Origin: Capsicum annuum
Taxonomy: Eukaryota > Streptophyta > Magnoliopsida > Solanales > Solanaceae
Assembly: GCF_002878395.1 (NCBI RefSeq)
Contig: NC_061121.1
Coordinates: 131,857,709 to 131,921,708 of the forward strand
Length of the DNA stretch: 64,000 bases
Direction of reading: 5' to 3'
A program made the translations under genes and the position numbers. Shown piece by piece: positions 51,948 through 62,040 of the stretch (positions are counted from its first letter, which is position 1; every line of letters begins with the position of its first letter). The notes under the pieces were generated by a model. The model was not told the DNA's origin and ran no database searches. It worked only from the letters and a program-made list of their open reading frames with translations.

Positions 51948-52185
51948 TACTCCCTTCGTTCCAAATTATCCTTCTCAAATTGAGATGACACATTGATTAA
52001 GAAGAATAATTAATAACATGACTAGTTTATCACAGTACCCTTATTAAATGATGTTTACATTTTAATTTGAAGAAAAAGTAATTAATGCAAAGGGTAAAAC
52101 ATGAATTTTTTTTGTCTCTTCTTGATTAATGAAAAAGGGAAGTAAAATGAGAAATCAAATTAGAAAATTTGGGACGGAGAGAGTA
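51948..52185. mobile_element. Stowaway-type MITE, 238 bp
   Basis: Left end TACTCCCTTCGTTCCAAATT, right end (reverse complement) TACTCTCTCCGTCCCAAATT: 17 of 20 positions agree. The CTCCCTCCGTCCCAAAT motif and terminal TA are diagnostic for Stowaway (Tc1/mariner-type) MITEs. No coding capacity. Confidence 0.9.
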
Positions 52186-52554
52186 TGTCGTTGAGGATTC
52201 TAATGGAATGGATAGGATGAAGTGTTAACAATTTCCTTGAAATTTATATGCATGGTTAAGGTAAATATTTTCGTTACGTTATTGAGTTTAAGTTATATAC
52301 ATCGTTATTGTTAAAATTCTTTTAGATGTAACGGTCAAAGACATTCCTATACTGTTCATTGTTCCATTTACCTACCTAAACTACCACCGATGTTGTATTA
52401 ATTAAACCTCACATCGATGCTGAGTATTGTTGTCACTTGAAAATAAATAGTTGGTCAACTTTGTGTGGATATGTATTTTAATATAAAGGTAGTGATAGTT
52501 TGAATACATAAAGGAAAATAATGAATAGTTAAGGCATCGCTAAGAAATTATAAT

Positions 52555-52640
52555 TTAGATGTGTACTTGACCATTAACTGAAAAATTTATAGTATAATTA
52601 GATGTGTACTTGACCATTAACTGAAAAATTTATACTATCA
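52555..52640 (+). repeat. Tandem duplication, 43-bp unit
   Basis: TTAGATGTGTACTTGACCAT followed by TAACTGAAAAATTTATA occurs at 52555 and 52598, nearly identical. Confidence 0.9.
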
Positions 52641-54831
52641 AGCTACACAAAAAGAATATCCATAGGTGATTAGTGTAAATATCTAATTACGATAATAGTG
52701 TAATAACTTAAATTATATCAGTAATTTATATTTCTAGAGGAATTATTATTAGTGAAAGTTCTAATGTCAAACTTAATTAATAGAAGATAGTAATACTATT
52801 AAAATAACAGCTGGTAAAACTTATAATAATTGTTTCTTATGAATTTATTTAGTGCGTAATCTAAAATGCTAGATAATTGTTGGACAATTTAAAACCACTC
52901 CTTTTATTCTCATTGTATATAATTAAAATTATCTCTATAGATTTCAAGTACCTTTCGATAATGAAAGCAGGTATAATTGTGTGTGCAATTATATGGATAG
53001 TCCGGTGTATAGAGGAATGTAACCAATAAAGTTTTAAGAAATATGTAGTATAACATTAAATGATCTTCAATACGTAAAGAAAAATTGATACTTTGTTTTC
53101 TATTTCATTGTAATTTTATTGTAGTTTGTATGGACACCCTATGATGATATCCTTGACACTCTACCTCCCCGTTGTAAGTCTGATAGACAGACATGGCGAA
53201 CACATTCAGAGATCTTATGTTTAGATAATATAGAGTGTCACGTAGCAGATCAAGTGATGCGACATTTTAGTCGTCCACAACATGTTCCACTATTTCCTAG
53301 TTGGGATCCATACCATTATAAGCTTGATGACAGAAATAAAGTTGATCAGAGTTTTCTAGCTCTGGTAAATAATAGTATTGATCATTGGAACAATTGGTTG
53401 TATAGGGTTGAAGAGACACATGGCAATGCAGACTTGACTACATATGTAGAGTGGTTTCAGCATCATGGATGGTTGCTATTATGCAACCCTACTCGTAGAG
53501 CTTCTAGCTAAGTGTCGATGGCGCCTTCACACTTAACGATGACCAGAGGGCTCCAACATTTATATCAGTAGGCATTACAGTGGACGTTGGACCCCGCACA
53601 CCATGCTTGTGGTACTTATGTTAGTCAGCATATTGTGGGTATTTTGACCAGGCTGATTAGGTTCATGAGGTGTCCAGTTTCCAGACATTGAGTATGTGGA
53701 GCCACTTGTGAGTCCTAGATGAGAAGGGAGAGGATGTGGATGTAGACGTGGATGTGGACACGGATCTGGAGGTGTTGTACCTATGCAGAGGTATGGAAGA
53801 GGATGGGGTCGTCTTTCTGTTAAGCCAAAGCCTCAGATAAATCTAGTTGTAGATCCCGAGCTCCACCCAGCAACAGAGGTTGAGTATATTCCAGATATAG
53901 GTACAGCTCAGATACCGTCATTTGATCCATCACTGTATACGCCAACTTGTTCATCCATGCCACAGCCTCATCACTTCTCTACATATATTGCACCATCTTG
54001 GGTTGATGAAGAGGTTCTCCAATCCTATGATGACATGTATTATTGAGATGTGGCTACTCCTTTACATTTGAGTTTTGGGTCGATAGAGTTTGGAGATATG
54101 TCAGTTAGTATTAACAATAACTTGTTTATCTTTTTTTCTCTGCTAATTTTTATCCTTATAATACATTGTGTTATTAGTCTCAGGATCTACTAAACATGTC
54201 TTTGTCCATACCAGTTGGGGTTTCTGAGGTATCTGCCCATTCTATGCCACATGGAGAGGCTGAAGAGATGGAGGAGCAGGTAACTATTAACTATATGCAG
54301 TTATAAATTTGTGAAAATGTTTATTAAATGTAGATACTGATTTTATTATTCATTAGATACTTCATTTGAGTCTTTGTTCCATCTCCGAGTATCCATCCGA
54401 ATCAGCGGTGCCTTGTACTTCTTAGCCGGTCACTAATCACACTATTGGTATGCAGGTCAATAATTACAACACTAAAGATAAAATTGCTTGTTGTTTGTAT
54501 TTTTAATCAGTTAAAATTTGTTCGTCATGTATTTTTTTAGGTTCTTGAGGCAACACATTCTATTATATCAGATGCATCTCATGCACCAACTGACGTTACA
54601 AAGGAGACACAAGTTATTATTATATTATCTCATAATTATTTATTATGAACTTACTTTATATTACGTATTTATGTATAATTATTTTTTACAGGATGCGGTA
54701 TATAAGAGCAATTGTAAAAAAAGCGTTATGCTGATCTGGTAGCTACTATTATGAGAAAATATCACAACGACGGAGATGATGATGCTCGTGGGGGGCTTAG
54801 ACCATATACGACGATATGATTTAGGGCTTGT

Positions 54832-55140
54832 GGCACGTAGTTATGTTACTTATTTAATCATGAAATTAATTATTTATTGTAAAATACTTCTTTGTAAATA
54901 TCATTTTTGTAAATATATTTTGTGAATGTAAAATCTTTTAAATTTTATTTTGCAAAAAAGAACGATTTGAAATCACGTGTCGTATAAAGATGTCAACACA
55001 TAAATTTAAATAATTAAATTTAATACATAAACTTAATTAAAAATTATGAATTTAATATTTGAAAAATGTAAATATAAAAACATTTCAATGAAAATGTAAA
55101 GTTTATACGATAGCTACACCTACAGTTTTTACTCTTTATA
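54832..55140. other. AT-rich spacer after the PMD gene
   Basis: Probably the 3' UTR of the PMD gene and spacer. Nothing else seen. Confidence 0.4.
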
Positions 55141-55154
55141 AATAGATAATTTTA

Positions 55155-56055
55155 ACTCTTTGTAAATAGATAACTCACTTAAAATGTGAGTTTTACAAAA
55201 AAAAAAAGGAGGATAACTCACCTTTTTAGTGAGTTATACACTTTTTTTTGGATTGAATGATAACTCAAATCTGTACGATATCTGCACCTACAATAAATAG
55301 ATATCTCACTTAAAATGTGAGTTTTACAAAAAAGAATAAGGATAACTTACTTTTTAGTGAGTCTTACTGTTTTTTTTGGACTGATTGACAACTCAACTTT
55401 ATACATATCTGCACCTATCTGAACCTACAAGTACTCTTTGTAAATAGATAACTCACTTATAATGTGAGTTTTACACTCTTTTTGAATTGACAACTCAACT
55501 TTATCTGGACCTATAAGTATTCTTTGTAAATAGCTAACTCACTTAAAATGTGAGTTTTACAAAAAAGAAGGACAACTCACTTTTTAGTTAGTTTTACACT
55601 TTATTTTAATTGAATGACAACTCAAATCTGTACGATATCTGCACCTACAATAAATAGATAACTAACTTAAAATGTGAGTTTAACAAAAAAGAAGAAGGAT
55701 AACTCACCTTTTTAGTGAATCTTACTCTTTTTTTAGACTGATTGACAACTCAACTTTGTACATATTTACACCTATCTGAACCTACAAGTACTTTTTATAA
55801 ATAGATAACTCACTTAGAATATGAGTTTTACACACAAAAAAGAAGAATAACTCACTTTTTTAGTGAGTCTTACACTTTTTCTTGGATTGATTGACAACTC
55901 AACTTTATACAATATCTACACCTACAAGCACTCTTTGTAAATAAATAACTCACTTAAAGTGTGAGTTTTACAAAAAAAAAAAAAAAAGGACAACTCACCT
56001 TTTTAGTGAGTTTTACACTATTCCATAACTCACTTAAAATGTGAGTTTTACCAAA
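55155..56055 (+). repeat. E3 palindromic tandem array (AACTCACTT/AAGTGAGTT)
   Basis: Eight units of variable length, 80-150 bp. Each has a palindrome of the form ACTCACTTAAAATGTGAGT (near 55165, 55301, 55447, 55529, 55660, 55803, 55943 and 56023). Most also have a second palindrome ACTCACC-TTTTT-AGTGAGT, then GACAACTCAA, GATATCTGCACCTACA and CTCTTTGTAAATAG words. The same palindrome occurs in both E3 TIRs and at 60420-61300. Confidence 0.92.
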
Positions 56056-56281
56056 AAAAATATTGAATATGAACACAATTTTTACAAAAAGCATGAATTT
56101 CTTAACTTCTTCACTTTTTTCTTTACATTATAAATAATACATTTTGAACATGAACAAAATATTTTTTTTACAACAATGAATCACAAAGCTCAAATGAAAA
56201 ACTGCTTTAGTATTGGAAAAAACAAACATGAGGGTATTTCAAAGAACGCTGCAAAGGTATTTGGGTGCTACACCAATTTAT

Positions 56282-56715
56282 CAGGAAAAAATGCTATGGA
56301 CGTATTCGTCCGCTACAAATTAAACCTATTTCTATTTATCATGATTTAGAAATTGTTGGGAATATTATTGTAGGATAAGTTTAGTCCTCTAAAATTAAAG
56401 ATTCTATTATTTGGGGTGAAACACTCCAGTGGTCCAAACTATATTCTAAACGGTGTGATTATGAGGTTTCATGTCGCTGGCATGGTTTGACCATTCCACA
56501 GGCAATTTCTGTGACTTTTCAAACATGTAAATTAAGGAATAAAGAATAAGTTATTGAGAGCCTGAATTAGGAAATATTAGAAATGAAAAAAATATTGGAG
56601 CTCTTTCATGCATTAGACGATCTGAAGTATCAAAGAGCAGATGAAAAGAAGCACTGAAAATTATTCAAAGATCAAAGACTACAAAAAGATAATACCTATC
56701 CAGTATACCAATAGT
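56282..56715 (+). pseudogene. Degenerate unknown ORF inside E3
   Basis: One plus-strand frame stays open apart from a few stops over about 430 bases. It gives protein-like sequence: GRIRPLQIKPISIYHDLEIV, DSIIWGETLQWSKLYSKRCD, and an acidic/basic helical end with ELFHALDDLKYQRADEKKH. I do not recognise a family. It lies between the palindrome array and the transposase and could be an accessory gene of E3 or a captured fragment. Confidence 0.35.
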
Positions 56716-57034
56716 AAACGAATGAAGAAATATTTACCTTGAACATTGAGTTTTGGAGTACCTTATTGTTGTATAAATCAACTGAATTTAGATGGGCTAA
56801 CACAACAAACTGATTTAAATTGGGGTCTAAATTATAGCAACAAAGAGGAAGATGATGTAGTTCCTAAACAAACGAAAAAGATATGTAATTTTTTATATTA
56901 TATGTTTTGTTGTACTCTAATGTTATAAAAATTAAATATTTCATCTCTGATTAAAATACTGATGCTATTTATTAATATGAAACTACATGATACAATAACA
57001 TGTAAATAAATCATAACAACACATACAATTGTCA

Positions 57035-60020
57035 TTATCTCCTAGAAGTACTAGCACTACCGGAGGTATTTCATGCTCCATATGCATTACGCTCTTTTGA
57101 TAGACAATTACGCTTATCATGTCCTGGCTGTTTACCAGTAGAACATTTATGAGAAAGACTACTTTGTGAAACATCCATTTCATTGGGAGTGCGTGTGTTT
57201 GACTTGACCTTTATTTTGTGCAAAAAAAGATTATTTGCAATCATTGGGAACGGACTATATGGCCAATAGTTCTAGTTACCAAGTGGATTCAACTTTCCCA
57301 CGTAAACCCGCATGTAGCACGTCACAGAGAATTCTAATGCAATATAATCCTACACAGGATTTCCAACAAACTCAAGCACCCTAATTGCATGAGAATATAA
57401 AAAGTGATTTGATTTTCATTTACCGTACGTACATGATCTTTGCGTCTCATTAACAATTTATTTGTTAACACCCTTTCCATGGTGGGAGTTGAATGTCCCA
57501 ATTTCAAATGTGTTATCTGGCATAAGATAATTTTGGATACTGTGCATTGATGTCTTTTTTCTATATTTCTTAAATTTTTTGAATGGATTTGATATCCATT
57601 TTTGTTTGTCACTCAATAATTGTTTTACATACTTTGATCTCTAAATAAAATGATCCACAATTATATTGTAAGACATTTTGACCATTGCAATCACTGGTAG
57701 TCCCTTAGCTGCCTTCAATAAGCTATTGAATGACTCAGAGCAATTTGTTGTAAGCATGACCCATCTTCTGCCGCCATCCTTGTGCAAAGTCCATTTTTCC
57801 AATTCGATATTCATAAACTACTCATATGGTGGCAAGTGTGTCTCTTTTATCAACTCCATTAGTAACAAGAATTTTTTCTCGTGGGTAGCAGTTGCAGCTG
57901 CCTATAGGAGATTGTTTAGTTGAATAATTTTGTACACTCTCTGATAATTCGCCTTTAAGTGCCTTAAACAGTAGTGGATATAGGAAAATGGATCGTGCTA
58001 ATTACGCTCTATCGAGACACTTCCAAGTATTCCATGATATTTGTTAGATATCAAGGTAATACCTTGACAAGCACACACAACATACTCATGCGAACAAAAA
58101 TTTAGTCCATGTATCAAGGCTCTCATTCGCTACTATAGCAAAAGCTAATGGAAATATGGATCCATTTCCGTATATACCTACCATAATCAATAATTTAATA
58201 TTATACTTACCATATATATATGTATCGTCTATTGATATCACTGGCTGAGAATAACAAAAACCGTCAATACGTGACTTAAACATCCAAAACACATAATTGA
58301 AAATATGTTCATCAACTCCCTCATGTCGTTTAAATTACAATTCATCAATGAATCCTGTATTGAAATATTTCATAGTAGCCATGAACCTTCACAATTCACG
58401 AAAGGAGCCCTCTCTATTTTCATAGACTAGTTCAAAGGCATGCTTTTATCCAAGATAAGCCTTGCGATGACTTATTATTTTGTGGTATTTATTGAGAATG
58501 GATGATTGGAAATCTTTGATAGGATACTTATGAACAATTACGCATTACAATTATAAATAAAATAACGTATTAATTTGTATCTTCAGATAAATTTTAAAAA
58601 ATAGTACCTTGGTGTCTTTTCAATATATGGTACAGGAATAGTTGCAATCATATTTATATCCAAATTGAAGTGACCTCCGCGACAGTCACCTATATTACAA
58701 GTGTGCTTTTCAATGTATTTTTTAATTTTCATAACTCATTACTACTATCCTTAGTAGCACAAAGTTTGAATAAACAACCTTGATCTGCACGCTTGCAATA
58801 AATTCTAAACATCTTTTTCCGGCTTAACGACAAAGAATTCTCTACCTTCTTTAAAATGATTGAGCCTAACCGCTCTTTGTAGATCTTTTTTTTATTTAAA
58901 CAACATCTTGCTTGCAAGATAAAAATTATCATTTAGAAAATCCACCGGTTCACGTCACATATTCGTAGAATTAAAATCATTTTCATGAATATCTATAAAA
59001 ACATCTGATCCTTCCTGAAAATGATGAAGAAATAAAATTTTATTAGAATAAAAATGAGGCCTATTGATTGGTAGTGACATTGGTGCCGATGTGGAATTGA
59101 TTTTTGTTGAGGATAAGGGATCATGGACATGACTCTTTGTTCAGAGTTTGACAACACATCATTGTCACTCGATGATGAGTCATAAGGGCATTCACCGCCC
59201 TCAGAATTATTAGGCTCACTATTATCGCCCTGTGACAATTCACCATAATTTGGCTGGTCACTATTTTCAATATCATCTGGCACAACATGTTTACCTCGTG
59301 TGACATTATCCCTACATTTCAAATAACAAAATAATTTTAATACATTTCAAAAGCATAAATAATAAATACATGAAATTAACCATCATAAATTATTATCAAT
59401 GATATTTTAGGCCTACCGATAATAGTCGTCATTATCCAAACTCAGTAATAAAGGAACATTTATAGATGTTCCAGCATTGTCCATCCATTCAAGCTGAGAT
59501 GATTGATCATAATTATAATGATTTCCAAAAAATTCATCTTTATTCCTGTCACGCAGAGTTAAGCCCCTAAATTAAATGTAACATATGAAATATGAAATAG
59601 TCAAAATTATTGAAAATATTTAATATCAAGAATAACACAAATTAAGAAACATCACCAGTCATTTTCATTTAAAGTATCGTTCAAATAAAGTATTGAGGAT
59701 TGTGTTGGCATGTTACTCGACACGATGTATTGCGGGGCATTCATTTCAAAAAAAGTATTATACTGAGTTAAACGAGCATCAACAATATTCGTTGGATCAT
59801 CAAATTGTGTATACAAATTCATCTGTGTTTGAGAGTGCGCATGATGATTTTTATGCTTCTTCTTAAAATAAAATTGAAGAATGCTCAGCTTTATTTGACT
59901 AGCATAGTCACAAGGAGCCCTCAGAAATTCAGTCAATGACTCATTGTCACTGATAATTCATTCTCCATAATTTACCAATCCTTGTGATGCAAATGAATTT
60001 GAATACTGTCCAACTATAAA
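57035..60020 (-). pseudogene. MuDR-family transposase of E3 (MULE), broken
   Basis: The N-terminal exon lies at 60020-59652 (NSFASQGLVNYGE, ESLTEFLRAPCDYASQI). An acidic linker lies at 59322-59060, with SQGDNSEPNNSEGGECPYDS. The MuDR domain at 58932-58640 has NSLSLSRKKMFRIYCKRADQ and, in a shifted frame, KHTCNIGDCRGGHFNLDINM. The DDE core at 58550-58086 has PVISIDDTYIYGKYNIKLLI (first Asp) and GNGSIFPLAFAIVANES. The later core at 57960-57640 has WVMLTTNCSESFNSLLKAAK. The C-terminal zinc knuckle, CSTGKQPGHDKRNC near 57150, has lost its second cysteine. The gene ends at a TAA at 57035. It differs clearly from the E2 transposase, so E2 and E3 are separate MULE lineages. Frameshifts and stops make it inactive. 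Confidence 0.88.
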
Positions 60021-60394
60021 TAAATCAAAATCATCATTTTTTTTTCATTCTTCTAAAAATAGATTCTACGAATTCTCTGTAACCAATTGAAATTAGATAC
60101 TTGACGTTGAACTTAGGAGAGATACTATGATATATTGTATTTTCCTCGTGGATAATTTTTTCATCCCCAAAAAGTGCAACTTTAACACTTTCAATATTCT
60201 TTCTTTAAGCTTTGATTAAGTTTTGAAAAGAAGAATCTAATTTGAACAAGTTTGAAAAAGAAAAATTGAATTTAAAGAAGAAAAATTCAGTTTCAAAAGA
60301 GAAGTTGAGTGGATAAAGAATGAAGAGTCTTGAATGTATACTTCTGTTTAAATAGGAGAAAAATGAAAGTTGGTGGAAAAAGTTACTTACACAC

Positions 60395-60501
60395 AACTCA
60401 TATATTTTTAGAGTTATAGTGGATAACTCACTTAAATAATTAGTTATGCATTTTATTTCTACATAACTCATATAATTAGTGAGTTTTATATGATAAATGT
60501 G

Positions 60502-60548
<47 letters not shown>

Positions 60549-61300
60549 TGAGTTTTATAGAAATAAGAAGGATAACTCATTTTGTTTTTTGTGAATTTTA
60601 CACTTTTTCTAATGGTATTTTTTAGGACTGACAAACGTTTTTGATGAACATGTCAACTTTGTATGATATATTTTGAAACTACATATAACAACTCTCTATG
60701 TGTTTTTTTTTGAAATTTTTTTTAGTTGTATGGTATATATAACAATTAATGAGCATATATTCCATCCACGCATCTAGTTGTGTAGTATATAATTTATTTT
60801 GCATAATTTATATATTTTTAACACCATATTCATATTTCATATCACTAATAAAGTTATGCACTTATCACACATATTTTAAGAGCTATATTTAATGGATAAC
60901 TCATTTTTTTTTACTTATTTTGAATAACTCACACAATCAATGAGTTTTACTTCCTCCATTTCGTATTAGTTGACCTTCTTTCTAAAAAAATAAAACTTTA
61001 AAAAGATAAATTGAGTGTTCACTTAATATGTAAGTTTTATAACGTAAGTTCTATAACTTTTATTATATTTATATAGAAAAAAATGCATAACTCAGTTTTT
61101 AAGTGGGTTATGTAACTTTTATTATATAACTCACTTTTATGTAACTTCTATTATATAACTCACTTTTTAATTGAGTTATGTAAAAAAAAATGTATAACTC
61201 ACTTTTACTTTTTCAATATTTTAACTCTTTTTGGCACCTGACGTTAAAGACAATTCATATAATTCACTTAAAAAGTGAGTTAAGCAAATTATGATCACAT
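60395..61300. repeat. E3 right subterminal zone with AACTCACTT palindromes
   Basis: Dispersed palindromic words (ATAACTCACTTAAATAATTAGTTAT at 60422-60446 and similar forms near 60465, 60900, 61090, 61150 and 61262) in AT-rich DNA. No gene supported. Confidence 0.8.
60505..60545 (+). repeat. (TA)n microsatellite
   Basis: About 20 uninterrupted TA dinucleotides. Confidence 0.95.
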
Positions 61301-61362
61301 TTTATATACATGACATATTTTAGTACTTTTTTAGTTTCATGGCATATTTTGGTTTCGGACTC
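61130..61362 (-). repeat. E3 right TIR
   Basis: Reverse complement matches 38950-39149. Read inward it starts GAGTCCGAAACCAAAATATG, the same outer sequence as the E1 TIR (AGTCCGGAATCAAAATATG). Confidence 0.8.
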
Positions 61363-61432
61363 TTATTATTCTTCTTACTCCAGCTCTTCTCTAATTGGCA
61401 TGTCATACTTTTTATTTTCTAATTTGTTTACA

Positions 61433-61466
61433 CATGTTATTTGATTTCATAAAATCAAATAACATG
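61433..61466. repeat. Perfect 15-bp inverted repeat with 4-base loop
   Basis: Arms CATGTTATTTGATTT and AAATCAAATAACATG around CATA, no mismatch. It lies just outside the E3 right TIR. It may be a MITE remnant or cruciform site; no terminator function is expected in plant DNA. Confidence 0.9.
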
Positions 61467-62040
61467 AATAAAACAGGGTGAAAAAATTAGTAATGTCGGA
61501 CTGGTTCCTTTTGAATCATTTGCATTTATTAGATGAAAAATTAATAAGAAATTATTATATAGAGTGAAAAATTATCATTGCTTGGATAGTTGAATTTTCG
61601 GCAATTATAGGTGAAAATGTTAAAATTAGAAGAATTAAAAAATTTAATATTTACATTGAAGAATTTCTAAATTTTACATGTAATTATTCAAATTCGAGTT
61701 TATCATACCAAATTTTTTTTCATTTTTTTATTACTAAAGATTATCTAATTTTAAAGTTTATCACAAATAGATTAGTCTTTTATTTATTTATCACTGTAAA
61801 GTCGTTCCTTTTTAAATTACCACATAAGAGCAATTTATTTTAGTTTTAAACTGATATATTTTATAATTAGTTTATACTAACTTGAGAAAATTGAAGGAAA
61901 TGTGTCTTTTTTAGTATTGAAAGAAAGATTTGTGATATTGACCAATTTAAAGGGTCAAACATAATTAGAAAATTTGATCAAGTTAATTGTGGACTTGATT
62001 AATATTTTTAAAACTTTTTAATTTTTTTAAAAATTCAAAT
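61467..62040. other. AT-rich flank of the E4 gene
   Basis: No gene seen. It presumably contains the promoter of the following gene, but no clear TATA/start pair can be chosen in such AT-rich DNA. Confidence 0.4.

Larger units (their letters stand above)
51137..53124. other. Large intron or insertion interrupting the PMD gene
   Basis: The protein sequence runs from DQLDHMIEA to FVWTPYDDI with 2 kb between. The right border is a good acceptor (TATTGTAG at 53124). On the left I see no good donor, only a TAG stop. The segment holds two tandem-repeat tracts, a MITE and a short duplication. It may be an expanded intron. Confidence 0.6.
50091..54831 (+). pseudogene. Plant mobile domain (PMD / MAIN-like) gene, intron-containing, broken
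   Basis: The ATG at 50091 opens MYRYIILHTLHPGPIDSSLL, typical for MAIN-like proteins. A stop at 50239 follows, then MVERWRLETHTFHTPFGEVS and ITLQDVEVLFGLRTDG (50361-50747), the PMD signature. YSWGSAVLAYLYRSLCRVSM ends at a CAG|GTAACC donor (50884). The next exon starts 50961 (IWTWERIRLSRPE) and ends near 51133. After about 2 kb the frame resumes at 53125 (FVWTPYDDILDTLPPRC) and runs to 53511. A Gly/Arg-rich tail lies at 53700-54046, then short exons near 54180, 54360 and 54540 and a last exon ending near 54831 (LVATIMRKYHNDGDDDARGG). PMD proteins are found in host genes (MAIN, MAIL1) and in gypsy and MULE elements. This copy sits in E3 opposite a transposase. Stops and frame changes show it is decayed. 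Confidence 0.82.
38950..61362. mobile_element. E3: 22-kb MULE-like element with about 200-bp TIRs, carrying PMD and transposase genes
   Basis: Left end 38950-39149 matches the reverse complement of about 61130-61362. The shared order is an ATATGCCATG block, TATATAAAATGTGA(C/T)CATAAT, TTGC/ATGC-TTAACTCACTT, a block beginning TTAACG with TGCCAAA and GTTAAAA, and then AACTCACTT/AAGTGAGTT palindromes. The left copy lacks roughly 25 outer bases. Inside lie a PMD gene (+) and a MULE transposase (-) facing each other. The 9.9-kb gypsy element at 39150-49027 is inserted at the inner edge of the left TIR, so E3 without it is about 12.5 kb. Same outer TIR family as E1. Confidence 0.75.

Noticed and set aside
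55155..56055. CRISPR-like appearance of a repeat-spacer array
   Set aside because: The genome is eukaryotic, repeats are palindromic and variable in spacing, and spacers are themselves repeated.
60948..61020. Stowaway-like start ACTTCCTCCATTTCGTATTAG
   Set aside because: Only one end seen; the second end within 400 bases could not be found.
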